From contig JAAXHY010000150.1 in assembly GCA_012270665.1 (NCBI GenBank), forward strand, positions 1-13,814: a DNA stretch of 13,814 nucleotides. Reading direction: 5' to 3'. The position numbers and the translations under genes are program-made. This document shows, in pieces, positions 1 through 6,840 of the stretch (its first letter is position 1; each line of letters starts with the position of its first letter). Under the pieces are notes generated by a model. The model searched no databases. It saw only the letters and a list, made by a program, of their open reading frames with translations, and had not been told where the DNA came from. The DNA comes from Dehalococcoidia bacterium (GTDB lineage Bacteria > Chloroflexota > Dehalococcoidia > SAR202 > UBA11138).

Positions 1-92
1 CCGCCCAACTGTCCGGGGTGTCCGGCTTTGCTCACCTCTGCTCTCTCGATCCATGCCCACGATTAACCCAATACACATCCCCTTCTGCCCCA

Positions 93-101
93 TGCTACAA
101 T
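93..101 (+). promoter_or_regulatory. Candidate extended -10 promoter element for the first gene
   Basis: The sequence TGCTACAAT fits the extended -10 pattern TGnTANAAT, with five of six bases matching the hexamer consensus. It lies about 48 bp upstream of the ATG at 149, so a transcript would start near 108 and have a leader of about 40 nt. No good -35 box is visible at 73-78. This is read from the sequence alone and is only a candidate. Confidence 0.35.
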
Positions 102-127
102 TCCCCACGTTCAGCTAACAACTAATC

Positions 128-141
128 ACTAAGAACTAACA
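128..141 (+). repeat. Leader motif ACTAAGAACTAACA, first copy
   Basis: This 14-nt segment in the presumed 5' leader of the first gene matches 1107-1120 (ACTAAGGACTAACA, directly before the dehydratase ATG) at 13 of 14 positions. In the second copy the AAGGA core acts as a plausible ribosome-binding site. Here the core reads AAGAA and lies 14 nt from the ATG, so it is a poorer site. A CTAACAACT sub-repeat also occurs at 115-123 and 136-144. Confidence 0.5.
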
Positions 142-148
142 ACTCCCC

Positions 149-772
149 ATGATCACCCCTCTCTCACATATACCCAGGCCCCACGCAGGTCAATTTGCCG
201 ACAAGAAGAATCTCTTCCTCATTCCCAACTACGTCTTTCCCCCCGACATCCCCCAAGACGGCCAGGAACTTCTCTCCAAGTACTGGTCCGAAGTACGCGA
301 CTCCATAACCAACCTCGAAAGATCGCTGGGCGCGGTCTCCCACGTCTATCACGAACTCGTATATCTTGACGGCGACGACGGACTCGCCCAGATAGAGATC
401 ATGAACCCCAGCGCCGGCCCATTCATCCGCGCCATGTGCCAGTCAACCGCCCAACTCCACGCCTTGGAGGACGCCGAACTCGTCCACGAACACACCGACT
501 GGCAGAGAATCCTCACTATCGGTCCGACGAGCCAGAAGGTAATGACCGCCGCCCTCGAAGGCTACCAAGCTACTCTCGAATCCAGGTACGCAAACATCGC
601 CCAGAAGATATCGCAAGACCTCTCCGAGGGCCAGTCGGCGGCGCTCTTCATCAGGGAAGACCATCGCGTCCAGTTCTCCACCGACGTGCAGGTATTCTTC
701 GTGGCTCCCCGCGCCCTCGACGCCCTCAAGCGTTGGCTGGATTCCTTCATGAACCAGGGCAGTCCCATCTGA
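149..772 (+). CDS. Conserved-looking protein of unknown function, 207 aa
   Basis: I do not recognise a named family. The product is a soluble-looking mixed alpha/beta protein with no signal peptide and no membrane segment. Its first 45 residues are rich in Pro and aromatics. They are followed by a helical stretch (about 45-60), an acidic middle (about 75-85 and 108-118, with HALEDAELVHEHTDW) and a helical region (about 130-155). A hydrophobic strand pair near the end (AALFI, then VQVFFVA at about 180-187) leads into a C-terminal helix (ALDALKRWLDSF). Codon use is strongly C-ending, like the dehydratase gene downstream, which argues for a real gene. No Shine-Dalgarno motif stands directly before the ATG, and a later start cannot be excluded. 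It is separated from the next gene by 348 bp, so the two are probably transcribed separately. No function is proposed. Confidence 0.8.
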   Translation: MITPLSHIPRPHAGQFADKKNLFLIPNYVFPPDIPQDGQELLSKYWSEVRDSITNLERSLGAVSHVYHELVYLDGDDGLAQIEIMNPSAGPFIRAMCQSTAQLHALEDAELVHEHTDWQRILTIGPTSQKVMTAALEGYQATLESRYANIAQKISQDLSEGQSAALFIREDHRVQFSTDVQVFFVAPRALDALKRWLDSFMNQGSPI

Positions 773-957
773 GACTATGACCCTCACACAGAAATTTTCT
801 GGTACAACTGTCCTAATTACGCTACAATAGTCCTATCGAACCGCAACTATAGAGTAATTGACCGAATGTGCGATACAGATAAGTATGCGTAGGGAAATTA
901 TAAGGTGGGATATATGTACGTATCGAGGCAAGAAAAATTTTCCGGCCGATTAGATAC

Positions 958-1037
958 AAACTCTGGTAAACGCTGGTGAAACTCTGGTTCGGAGGTCACC
1001 TGTTCCTAACCTGTTGAGCCACCTGTTCTCACCTGTT
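958..1037 (+). repeat. Seven phased CTGGT/CTGTT direct repeats (iteron-like operator array)
   Basis: Three tandem copies of AAACTCTGGT or AAACGCTGGT occupy 958-967, 968-977 and 979-988. After an odd palindrome AGGTCACCT (993-1001), four copies of ACCTGTT follow at 998-1004, 1009-1015, 1021-1027 and 1031-1037. The shared core CTG(G/T)T therefore recurs at offsets of 10, 11, 16, 11, 12 and 10 bp, close to one helical turn, so all sites would face the same side of the DNA. The last copy overlaps a candidate -35 box. Such phasing is typical of cooperative regulator binding or of iterons. The binding protein is unknown and no regulator gene is present in the window. Confidence 0.7.
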
Positions 1038-1064
1038 GAACGACCTTAAAATATAAACGATTAT
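1036..1064 (+). promoter_or_regulatory. Candidate promoter of the sugar-acid dehydratase gene
   Basis: TTGAAC (1036-1041, four of six bases) is followed after 17 bp by GATTAT (1059-1064, four of six bases) inside an AT-rich block. TATATA at 1062-1067 is an alternative -10. The -35 box is formed by the end of the last ACCTGTT repeat, so any protein bound to the array would contact or block RNA polymerase. Transcription would begin near 1071, giving a leader of about 50 nt. Confidence 0.4.
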
Positions 1065-1106
1065 ATATACGACCGCCGAAACTCAGACGCAATTGCCCCG
1101 ACTACA

Positions 1107-1120
1107 ACTAAGGACTAACA
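1107..1120 (+). promoter_or_regulatory. Leader motif, second copy, with ribosome-binding site
   Basis: ACTAAGGACTAACA ends directly before the ATG at 1121. The AAGGA core (1110-1114) is a reasonable Shine-Dalgarno site with a 6-nt spacer and supports that start. The same 14-mer, with one mismatch, stands at 128-141 upstream of the first gene. Confidence 0.6.
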
Positions 1121-2812
1121 ATGACAACCGACTCCCCCCGACTCCGCAGTACCGAGTGGTTCGACACCCCTGAACTCTACGGATGGCTCCGCAAGGCCGC
1201 CTTCATGGCCCAGGGCTATGGCCCAGAGGCATACGATAACCGCCCCATAATTGGCATCTGCAACTCATGGAGCGAACTCACTCACTGCAACGCTCATCTC
1301 CGCCAGCTTGCGGAGGCTGTCAAGCGTGGAGTCTGGCAGGCCGGCGGCTTCCCCATGGAGTTCCCCGTCATGTCGCTCGGCGAGTACAATATGCGCCCCA
1401 CGACCATGCTCTTCCGAAACCTGATGAGCATGGAGGTCGAGGAGTCCCTCCGCGCCAACCCACTCGACGGCGTGGTGCTGCTCGGCGGCTGCGACAAGAC
1501 CACCCCCGCCCTTCTCATGGGCGCGGCCAGCGCCGATATCCCCGCCATCATGGTCACCGGTGGTCCTCAACTCAAGGCGAACTGGCGCGGTGAGGAACTC
1601 GGCTCCTGCACCGACTGCCGCCGCTATGAGGTCGAACTTCGCGCTGGCAACATCACCGGCGACGATTGGGCCGAACTCCAGACCTGCATCGTCCGCAGTC
1701 CCGGTCACTGCATGGTCATGGGCACCGCCTCTACGATGGCCTCCTTGGCCGAGGCTATGGGCATCGCCCTTCCGGGCAACGCCGCCATCCCGGCAGTCGA
1801 CTCCCGTCGTCACAGGCTCTCCGAACTCGCCGGCCGCCAGATAGTCAACCTTGTCAAACAGGACATCCGTCCATCCCACATAATGACCCAGAAGGCGTTC
1901 GAGAACGCCATCCGAACGATGCACGCGCTCGGCGGCTCCACCAACGCTGTCATACACCTCACCGCCATAGCCGGACGGCTCGGTATAGATCTCCCCGGTT
2001 CCCTGTTCGACGAACTTTCGAGGACAACCCCGTTCATCCTCAACCTCAAACCTTCCGGTCAGTACCTCATGGAGGATTTCTTCTACGCCGGTGGCCTTGC
2101 CGCCCTGCTCAAGGAGATACAGCCGCTCCTGCATGACGATCAATTGACTGTCACCGGACAGACTCTCGCCGACACCATAGCCCCCGCTATCAACTACAAC
2201 TCCGACGTAATCCGTTCCATGGAAGAACCCATGGATCCCGAGGGCGGCCTGGCCGTCCTCACGGGCTCGCTCGCCCCTACTGGCGCGCTTATCAAGCCCA
2301 CTGCCGCCTCCGAGTCCCTGATGACCCACGAAGGCCGCGCGATAGTCTTCGAGGACCACGACGACCTCTTCGCCCGCATTGACGCCCCCGACCTTGACGT
2401 CACCCCCGACGATGTTCTCGTAATGCGCGCTAGTGGCCCCATAGGCGCGCCCGGTATGCCCGAATGGGGCTCCCTGCCCCTGCCCAAGAAAATACTCGCC
2501 TCTGGCGTCCGCGATATGGTGCGCCTAAGCGACGCCCGTATGAGTGGAACCGCATTCGGCACCGTGGTCGTTCATGTGACTCCCGAATCCGCCGCCGGAG
2601 GCCCGCTCGCCACTGTCCGCGACGGCGACCGCATCAGCCTGAACGTGCCGCAGCGCCGCCTTGACCTGCTGGTAGAAGACCGAGAAATCCAACGTCGCCT
2701 CCATGAGTCTCCCCCACAGAGACCCGTCCACAAACGCGGCTACGCCTCCATGTACTCCCAGCATGTCCTCCAGGCCGATACCGGCTGCGACTTCGACTTC
2801 CTCCGCGCTTAG
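1121..2812 (+). CDS. IlvD/Edd family dehydratase, L-arabinonate/sugar-acid type (563 aa)
   Basis: It probably dehydrates a sugar acid such as L-arabinonate, D-xylonate or a related aldonate to the 2-keto-3-deoxy acid, using a [2Fe-2S] cluster and Mg2+. This is a step of oxidative sugar degradation in the cytoplasm. The length and whole-length motif order fit the family. Cluster ligands by position are Cys56 (THCN, usually TPCN), Cys124 (GGCDKTTPA) and Cys197 (SPGHCMVMGTAS). Metal ligands would be Glu88, Asp125, the lysine usually carbamylated (Lys126) and Glu448. The catalytic Ser475 lies in SDARMSGTAFG. The opening RSTEWF and the C-terminal tail ending CDFDFL favour the sugar-acid branch over branched-chain amino-acid IlvD, which remains the alternative. 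Unusually, a CxxC (Cys163/Cys166 in GSCTDCRRYE) stands where other members read GSGTDVWR. The start is supported by AAGGA 6 nt upstream. The substrate cannot be fixed from sequence. Confidence 0.93.
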   Translation: MTTDSPRLRSTEWFDTPELYGWLRKAAFMAQGYGPEAYDNRPIIGICNSWSELTHCNAHLRQLAEAVKRGVWQAGGFPMEFPVMSLGEYNMRPTTMLFRNLMSMEVEESLRANPLDGVVLLGGCDKTTPALLMGAASADIPAIMVTGGPQLKANWRGEELGSCTDCRRYEVELRAGNITGDDWAELQTCIVRSPGHCMVMGTASTMASLAEAMGIALPGNAAIPAVDSRRHRLSELAGRQIVNLVKQDIRPSHIMTQKAFENAIRTMHALGGSTNAVIHLTAIAGRLGIDLPGSLFDELSRTTPFILNLKPSGQYLMEDFFYAGGLAALLKEIQPLLHDDQLTVTGQTLADTIAPAINYNSDVIRSMEEPMDPEGGLAVLTGSLAPTGALIKPTAASESLMTHEGRAIVFEDHDDLFARIDAPDLDVTPDDVLVMRASGPIGAPGMPEWGSLPLPKKILASGVRDMVRLSDARMSGTAFGTVVVHVTPESAAGGPLATVRDGDRISLNVPQRRLDLLVEDREIQRRLHESPPQRPVHKRGYASMYSQHVLQADTGCDFDFLRA

Positions 2813-2827
2813 ACACCATAAGGCGCA

Positions 2828-3049
2828 ATGCTGCCATACGAATTCGTACCTGGTGACTTGGTATGGAACTCTTGGAATATAGAGCGTATCTCGCTGCACG
2901 ACGTTACGCTCAATGAGGTTGAGGAAGTCTGCGAGAGCAGTTTCATTGTTAGGCGAGGCTATGCAGGAAGGTATACTATTGTCGGATATACTCTTGCCGC
3001 CCGCGCCTTAGTGGTTGTGGTAGAGCCTGACAACAACGATGATATATGA
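2828..3049 (+). CDS. Small BrnT-like (toxin-fold) protein, apparently C-terminally short, 73 aa
   Basis: The protein reads like the front two thirds of the BrnT-like/DUF4258-like group of small RNase-fold proteins. It has a WN-x-x-x-I start (Trp16-Asn17), a helix with His24 and an EVEEV run (about 30-34), a beta-hairpin with VRRGYAGRYTIVG (about 41-53) and a strand ALVVVVEP (60-67). Relatives normally continue with a strand plus a basic helix of the kind VTARxxxxKERRxY. Here the frame stops after PDNNDDI, and I do not find that segment in the other two forward frames downstream. No antitoxin-like gene (BrnA or HTH) is adjacent. The start lies 15 bp after the dehydratase stop, with a weak AAGGCG site in front, so the gene may be co-transcribed. 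It could be a decayed remnant or a compact solitary form. Family recognition is moderate. Confidence 0.55.
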   Translation: MLPYEFVPGDLVWNSWNIERISLHDVTLNEVEEVCESSFIVRRGYAGRYTIVGYTLAARALVVVVEPDNNDDI

Positions 3050-3062
3050 CTGGATCGTGCAG

Positions 3063-3083
3063 GGCCTGAAAGAAGCTCAGGCC
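3063..3083. terminator. Candidate bidirectional hairpin between convergent genes
   Basis: GGCCTGA (3063-3069) and TCAGGCC (3077-3083) form a perfect 7-bp stem with a 7-nt loop (AAGAAGC), in the 27-bp gap between the BrnT-like gene (+) and the racemase-like gene (-). The racemase stop codon lies in the right arm. There is no clear U-tract on either side, so intrinsic termination is uncertain. Confidence 0.4.
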
Positions 3084-4270
3084 ACCGCCCCCGACTCCCG
3101 CAACCCGGCTACTTCTTCGGCTGAGTAACCCAGTTCGATCAATACTTCGTCTGTATGCTGCCCGGTGGTTGCGCCCGTGAACCTCACCGAACCGGGCGTA
3201 TCCGACAACTTGGGCCCTATCCCCACCTGTCTCACCGACTGCCCGTTCACCTCGCCCGCCTGTATCACCATGTTCCTGTGAAGGTTCTGTGGATCCGACG
3301 CGACCTCCTGCAAAGTCGAAACCTTAGCCACTGCGATGTTGTCTATCCCCGACAGCGTCTCCCACCAGTCGTCACGGTCCATGGTGATGAATATGTCGCG
3401 CAGTTCGCCCTTGATGTATTCAGCCCTGTCAGTGTCGAACTGTATGGGACTCAGGTCATCGCGCCCCAAAGCGCGGCACAGCGCCGCCCAGAACCACGGC
3501 TCGATGCAGCCGACACTCAGGTAGCGCCCGTCACGGCACTCATACACGTTGTAGTACGGAGCCCCTCCGTTTAGCGTCATAGTCCCCGGAGACGGAACTA
3601 CACCGTCCGCGAAGTAGCCGGACAACATCGAGGCCAGCATATAGGCCACGCCGTCCGACATCGCGACGTCAACGTACTGACCCCTACCCGTATGACCCCG
3701 CGCGATAATCGCCGCGAGGACAGCCATCGCCGCGTGTAGTCCGCCACCAGCGAAATCCGCGATTATGTTGTACGGAATGACCGGAGGTACTCCGGGCTGC
3801 CCAATGATCCCAAGCGCGCCGCCGACCGAGATATAGTTGATATCGTGCCCAACCAACCCGGAGTACGGCCCGTCCTGCCCATAACCGGACAGTGAGCAAT
3901 ACACCAGGCGCGGGTTGACACCGATCATGGTTTCGTAGTCGCAGCCAAGACGAGATACGACTCCGGGCCTGAATCCTTCGACGAACACATCCGCGTCCTT
4001 AACTAGCTCACGCAGAACTTTCCGGGCGGATTCGTCCTTGAGATTCAACGCGATACTCCGCTTGTTTCGGTTAAGGGCGTTGTATGCGGCGTTTCTTTTC
4101 GCCCGGCCCTCATCCAAATTTGCTGATCGTTCCCGCGCCATTCTTCCGCCACCCGGTTCCTCCACTCTGATTACGTCCGCCCCCAGGTCGCCAAGCGCCA
4201 TCGTGCAGAACGGCCCCGGTGCCATTCTTGATAGGTCTACTACCTTGATTCCCTGCAACGCCATCGCCAT
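3077..4270 (-). CDS. CaiB/BaiF family protein, alpha-methylacyl-CoA racemase type (397 aa)
   Basis: It probably interconverts (R)- and (S)-2-methylacyl-CoA thioesters in the cytoplasm by proton exchange at C2, as in breakdown of methyl-branched acids, sterol side chains or isoprenoid acids. The class III CoA-transferase fold is clear: GPFCTMALGDLGADVIRVE (19-37), RNKRSIALNL (68-77) and TGRGQYVDVAM (194-204). All four residues I recall as the active site of mycobacterial MCR (Arg91, His126, Asp156, Glu241) have counterparts at one constant offset of 16: Arg107, His142 in GHDINY, Asp172 in ADFAGGG, and Glu257 in CIEPWFW. That favours a racemase over a CoA-transferase, which remains the alternative. 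GGAG stands 7 nt before the ATG at 4270; a second ATG at 4264 is also possible. The gene follows the fused CoA-transferase by 21 bp and is probably translated from the same message. Confidence 0.92.
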   Translation of the reverse strand: MAMALQGIKVVDLSRMAPGPFCTMALGDLGADVIRVEEPGGGRMARERSANLDEGRAKRNAAYNALNRNKRSIALNLKDESARKVLRELVKDADVFVEGFRPGVVSRLGCDYETMIGVNPRLVYCSLSGYGQDGPYSGLVGHDINYISVGGALGIIGQPGVPPVIPYNIIADFAGGGLHAAMAVLAAIIARGHTGRGQYVDVAMSDGVAYMLASMLSGYFADGVVPSPGTMTLNGGAPYYNVYECRDGRYLSVGCIEPWFWAALCRALGRDDLSPIQFDTDRAEYIKGELRDIFITMDRDDWWETLSGIDNIAVAKVSTLQEVASDPQNLHRNMVIQAGEVNGQSVRQVGIGPKLSDTPGSVRFTGATTGQHTDEVLIELGYSAEEVAGLRESGAVA

Positions 4271-4291
4271 AAGACTTCTCCAACCGACCTG

Positions 4292-6793
4292 TCAAGAACT
4301 TTCCAAAACGCCGCCGACAACGAGTTCGGAGATCTCATCATCGTCAAGCCTGAGAATCTCTTTCAGTATCTCTTCGTTATGCTGACCGATAAGCGCTTGT
4401 GGCATCCTGAGCGCCCCCGGCGTTTCGGACAGATGATACGTCAGCCCATCGTATGGCATCGGGCCGCATTCCGCATGGTCCAGCCACTGGAAGAATCCAC
4501 GGTGCCGTAATTGCGGGTCTTCCCAAAGATCGGCCTGGCTCTGCGCCACACCGGCCGGGATTCCCGCATTCTGCAATTCGACCATCAACTCATGAGCGTC
4601 TTTGTCCTTTGTCCACGTGCTGATAGCCGCGTCAATCTCGGATGAATGTCTTCGACGAGATTCAGAGGAGGCGAATCTTTCGTCTGAGGCCATTCCAGCC
4701 AGACCCATGCGTTCGCAAAGACACCTCCACTGCTCATCCGCCGTGATAGTAATCGCAATCCATGAAGGCCCAACGCCGGTATAACCGCGCTCCTTGTCCT
4801 TACACCTGTAAACCTCGTTCGGAAAGAAGTCGTCGTCTTCGTTGCCGCGTCTGTCCAGTGCATTGCCATTGGTTATGTAGTCCATTATGGCAGGCGCGAG
4901 AAAGTGCGCCGCGCATTCGTATTGTGAGAGATCCAGGTACTGCCCCCTGCCGGTCCTGCGCCTATATTCGAGAGCCGCTACAATGGCGGCGGCGGCGTTT
5001 GGAGGATTCACGAAATCCGAATAGGCCCCATACGGTCCGGATGGGTCGCGGTCGGGCCACCCGGTAATGTGATAGAACCCGGCGAGCGCTCCCGCAAGTT
5101 GGCCGAACCCGGCGTACCTGGAATGTGGCCCGGTCTGACCCTGCTGGCATGTGCTGAAGTAGATGACATCAGGGACGAGTTCGCATATGTTTGCGTAGTC
5201 GAGTTTCCAGGCCTGCATGACTCGCGGAGTGAAGCTCTCGGCGATTACGTCAGGCTGCCACTCGGCGATCAGACGCCGGACGAGTTCCCTGCCCTCCGGC
5301 AACGCCAGATTGAGACCTAGGCCGCGCTTGCTGCTGTTGTAGTTCGCGGAAAACTGGCTCCGGTTGAGTCCGCCCGGCTGACCGTCCTTGAACGGCGGGG
5401 CGGCACGAAGAACGTCGGGTCTGCTGGCGGCCTCGACGCGAATTACATCCGCTCCAAAGTCCGCAAGATGCTTGATGGTAATAGGCCCCACACCTACCCA
5501 GGTGAAGTCCAGAATCCTGATTCCGTCGAATGGCATCCCGACTGGGGTGCTGCGCGATGTCCCACTGGACGGTCGCTTCTGACGCGGGGGCCGTTTGACT
5601 CTCGACTGGATTTCGCGGTTATGCTCGCCGATTCTCGGCGCGGGCAGACGGATCTCGATAGGACTCTCACTCATGCGAATGAACGGACCGAGTTGTGTAA
5701 GGGGCCGGTTTAATCTTGGATACTCCAAGTCGCGCCAGAAGTCCCGCGCTTCCAATTGTACGCTTTCCGCAATGTCTTTGACGGTCTGACAAGGGGCAAT
5801 GAGCATCCCGTGGTCTATTGCCCGCAAATAGAGTTCGTTCTTGGTCTTGGACGCTATGAACTCCTCCATCTGAGTCTGTACGCGGTTGAATAGCTCTATC
5901 CTGTCGAGGTCGTCCTCCGAGATTGCGCCGGGATTCCAGCCGTCCCAGTCAATTTCGGCCAGCCAATCGGGAGCCGCGCCCTCCTCTTTCATCCACTGCG
6001 CTAGACCCCTCAGAGTGCGCGGAGCCTGGACCACGCTCAAGTGTCCGTCGCGACACCTGAATACCTGTCGGACAGCGATGTGCCCCCTGGCGCGATAATC
6101 CCCATTTCGCTCCATGTTCGTATTGTGGAGCGGCGGGAACGGCGTGGCGTTCATCAAGGTCCAGACGACCGCCGTCTGCATCGAAACGTCAACGTGCTGC
6201 CCTCTCCCAGTCTTTCGAGCATGCCAGAAGGCTGCCATAGTCCCTGCGGCGGCCTGCGCTCCCGCGTGGAGTTCCGCTTGGGGCGCGCTGATCCGCACTG
6301 GCTGCCTGTCCTCGTTCCCTCCAACGTACTGCATTCCGCCCATAGACCAAGCCACCAGATCGGGAGCGGCGAATTGCGAGTAGGGTCCGGTCTGACCGAA
6401 GGGCGTAATGGAAGTATAGACCAGAGCGGGATTGTTGGGATTCAAGTCTTCATAGCCCAGACCCAGATTCGCCATGTAACCAGGCTTGGAGGACTCGATC
6501 AATATGTCCGTGTCGGCGGCAAGGGAGCGCAGGGTTGAGATACCCTTATTGGAATTCAAGTCCACAGTTATGCTGCGCTTGTTGACGCAATACGAGGCCC
6601 AGAACAGCGAACGGCTGGGTCCCTCGATCCCGTCCACAAATGGGCCAATGCTGCGGGTAGGACTCCCCTCCGGCGGCTCGATCTTGATGACGTCAGCTCC
6701 CAGATCGGCCAGGACTTTACCGCACCAGTTAAAGCCGCCCTCGGTTAGATCGAGCACGGTATATGGAGTAAGGGGGCATTCTGAAGACGTCAT
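4292..6793 (-). CDS. Tandem two-domain class III (CaiB/BaiF) CoA-transferase, 833 aa
   Basis: It probably transfers CoA from a donor thioester to a carboxylic acid in the cytoplasm. Two complete CaiB/BaiF units are fused: domain 1 (about 11-395), with KVLADLGADVIKIEPP and TGRGQHVDVSM, and domain 2 (about 424-815), with KHLADFGADVIRVE and TGRGQYLDLSQ. A basic, Ser/Pro-rich linker (about 396-419) joins them. The catalytic Asp normally sits 21 residues before the T of TGRGQ. Domain 2 has it (Asp593 in AYSDFVNPP), but domain 1 has Glu174 (PQAELHAG). I therefore infer that domain 2 is the active unit and domain 1 is structural or altered. The size and layout recall DddD, the DMSP-cleaving CoA-transferase/lyase, but many other fused members exist and I cannot assign DMSP. 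I chose the ATG at 6793 with GAGAG in front; a TTG at 6808 would add five residues. The racemase-like gene follows after 21 bp. Confidence 0.92.
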   Translation of the reverse strand: MTSSECPLTPYTVLDLTEGGFNWCGKVLADLGADVIKIEPPEGSPTRSIGPFVDGIEGPSRSLFWASYCVNKRSITVDLNSNKGISTLRSLAADTDILIESSKPGYMANLGLGYEDLNPNNPALVYTSITPFGQTGPYSQFAAPDLVAWSMGGMQYVGGNEDRQPVRISAPQAELHAGAQAAAGTMAAFWHARKTGRGQHVDVSMQTAVVWTLMNATPFPPLHNTNMERNGDYRARGHIAVRQVFRCRDGHLSVVQAPRTLRGLAQWMKEEGAAPDWLAEIDWDGWNPGAISEDDLDRIELFNRVQTQMEEFIASKTKNELYLRAIDHGMLIAPCQTVKDIAESVQLEARDFWRDLEYPRLNRPLTQLGPFIRMSESPIEIRLPAPRIGEHNREIQSRVKRPPRQKRPSSGTSRSTPVGMPFDGIRILDFTWVGVGPITIKHLADFGADVIRVEAASRPDVLRAAPPFKDGQPGGLNRSQFSANYNSSKRGLGLNLALPEGRELVRRLIAEWQPDVIAESFTPRVMQAWKLDYANICELVPDVIYFSTCQQGQTGPHSRYAGFGQLAGALAGFYHITGWPDRDPSGPYGAYSDFVNPPNAAAAIVAALEYRRRTGRGQYLDLSQYECAAHFLAPAIMDYITNGNALDRRGNEDDDFFPNEVYRCKDKERGYTGVGPSWIAITITADEQWRCLCERMGLAGMASDERFASSESRRRHSSEIDAAISTWTKDKDAHELMVELQNAGIPAGVAQSQADLWEDPQLRHRGFFQWLDHAECGPMPYDGLTYHLSETPGALRMPQALIGQHNEEILKEILRLDDDEISELVVGGVLESS

Positions 6794-6807
6794 TTGAACT
6801 CTCGGCA

Positions 6808-6836
6808 AGACTACCCATAGGCCGACAGTCTGTCAA
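6808..6836 (-). promoter_or_regulatory. Weak candidate promoter before the fused CoA-transferase gene
   Basis: On the - strand a perfect -35 box TTGACA (6836 to 6831) is followed after exactly 17 bp by TAGTCT (6813 to 6808), which matches the -10 consensus at only three of six bases. It lies in the 47-bp gap between dgkA and the CoA-transferase gene and would give a leader of under 10 nt. Read-through from dgkA is equally possible. Confidence 0.3.
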
Positions 6837-6840
6837 CATT

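Larger units (their letters stand above)
773..1120 (+). other. Intergenic regulatory region of 348 bp
   Basis: There is no credible coding ORF on either strand in this stretch. The first half (773-957) is AT-richer and unremarkable, apart from an imperfect CAGAAATTTTCTG palindrome at 789-801 and a TACAAT hexamer at 823-828. The second half holds the iterated direct repeats (958-1037), an AT-rich promoter-like block (1046-1070), and the leader motif with its ribosome-binding site in front of the dehydratase. Confidence 0.8.

Noticed and set aside
789..801. CAGAAATTTTCTG palindrome after the first gene as a terminator
   Set aside because: The arms leave a loop of one base, so no hairpin can form; at most it is a weak protein-binding site.
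1265..2359. A 364-codon open frame antisense to the dehydratase gene
   Set aside because: It mirrors the strongly conserved dehydratase codons and its translation is rich in Gly/Asp/Glu with no recognisable motif. Open antisense frames are common in C-ending, GC-rich genes.
1121..3049. Dehydratase plus BrnT-like gene as a toxin-antitoxin or defence system
   Set aside because: The dehydratase is an ordinary metabolic enzyme and no antitoxin or effector partner is present.
4292..6793. Assigning the fused CoA-transferase as DddD (DMSP lyase)
   Set aside because: Only length, domain layout and the position of the remaining Asp agree. Many unrelated two-domain CaiB/BaiF proteins exist and no DMSP transporter or 3-hydroxypropionate gene is nearby.
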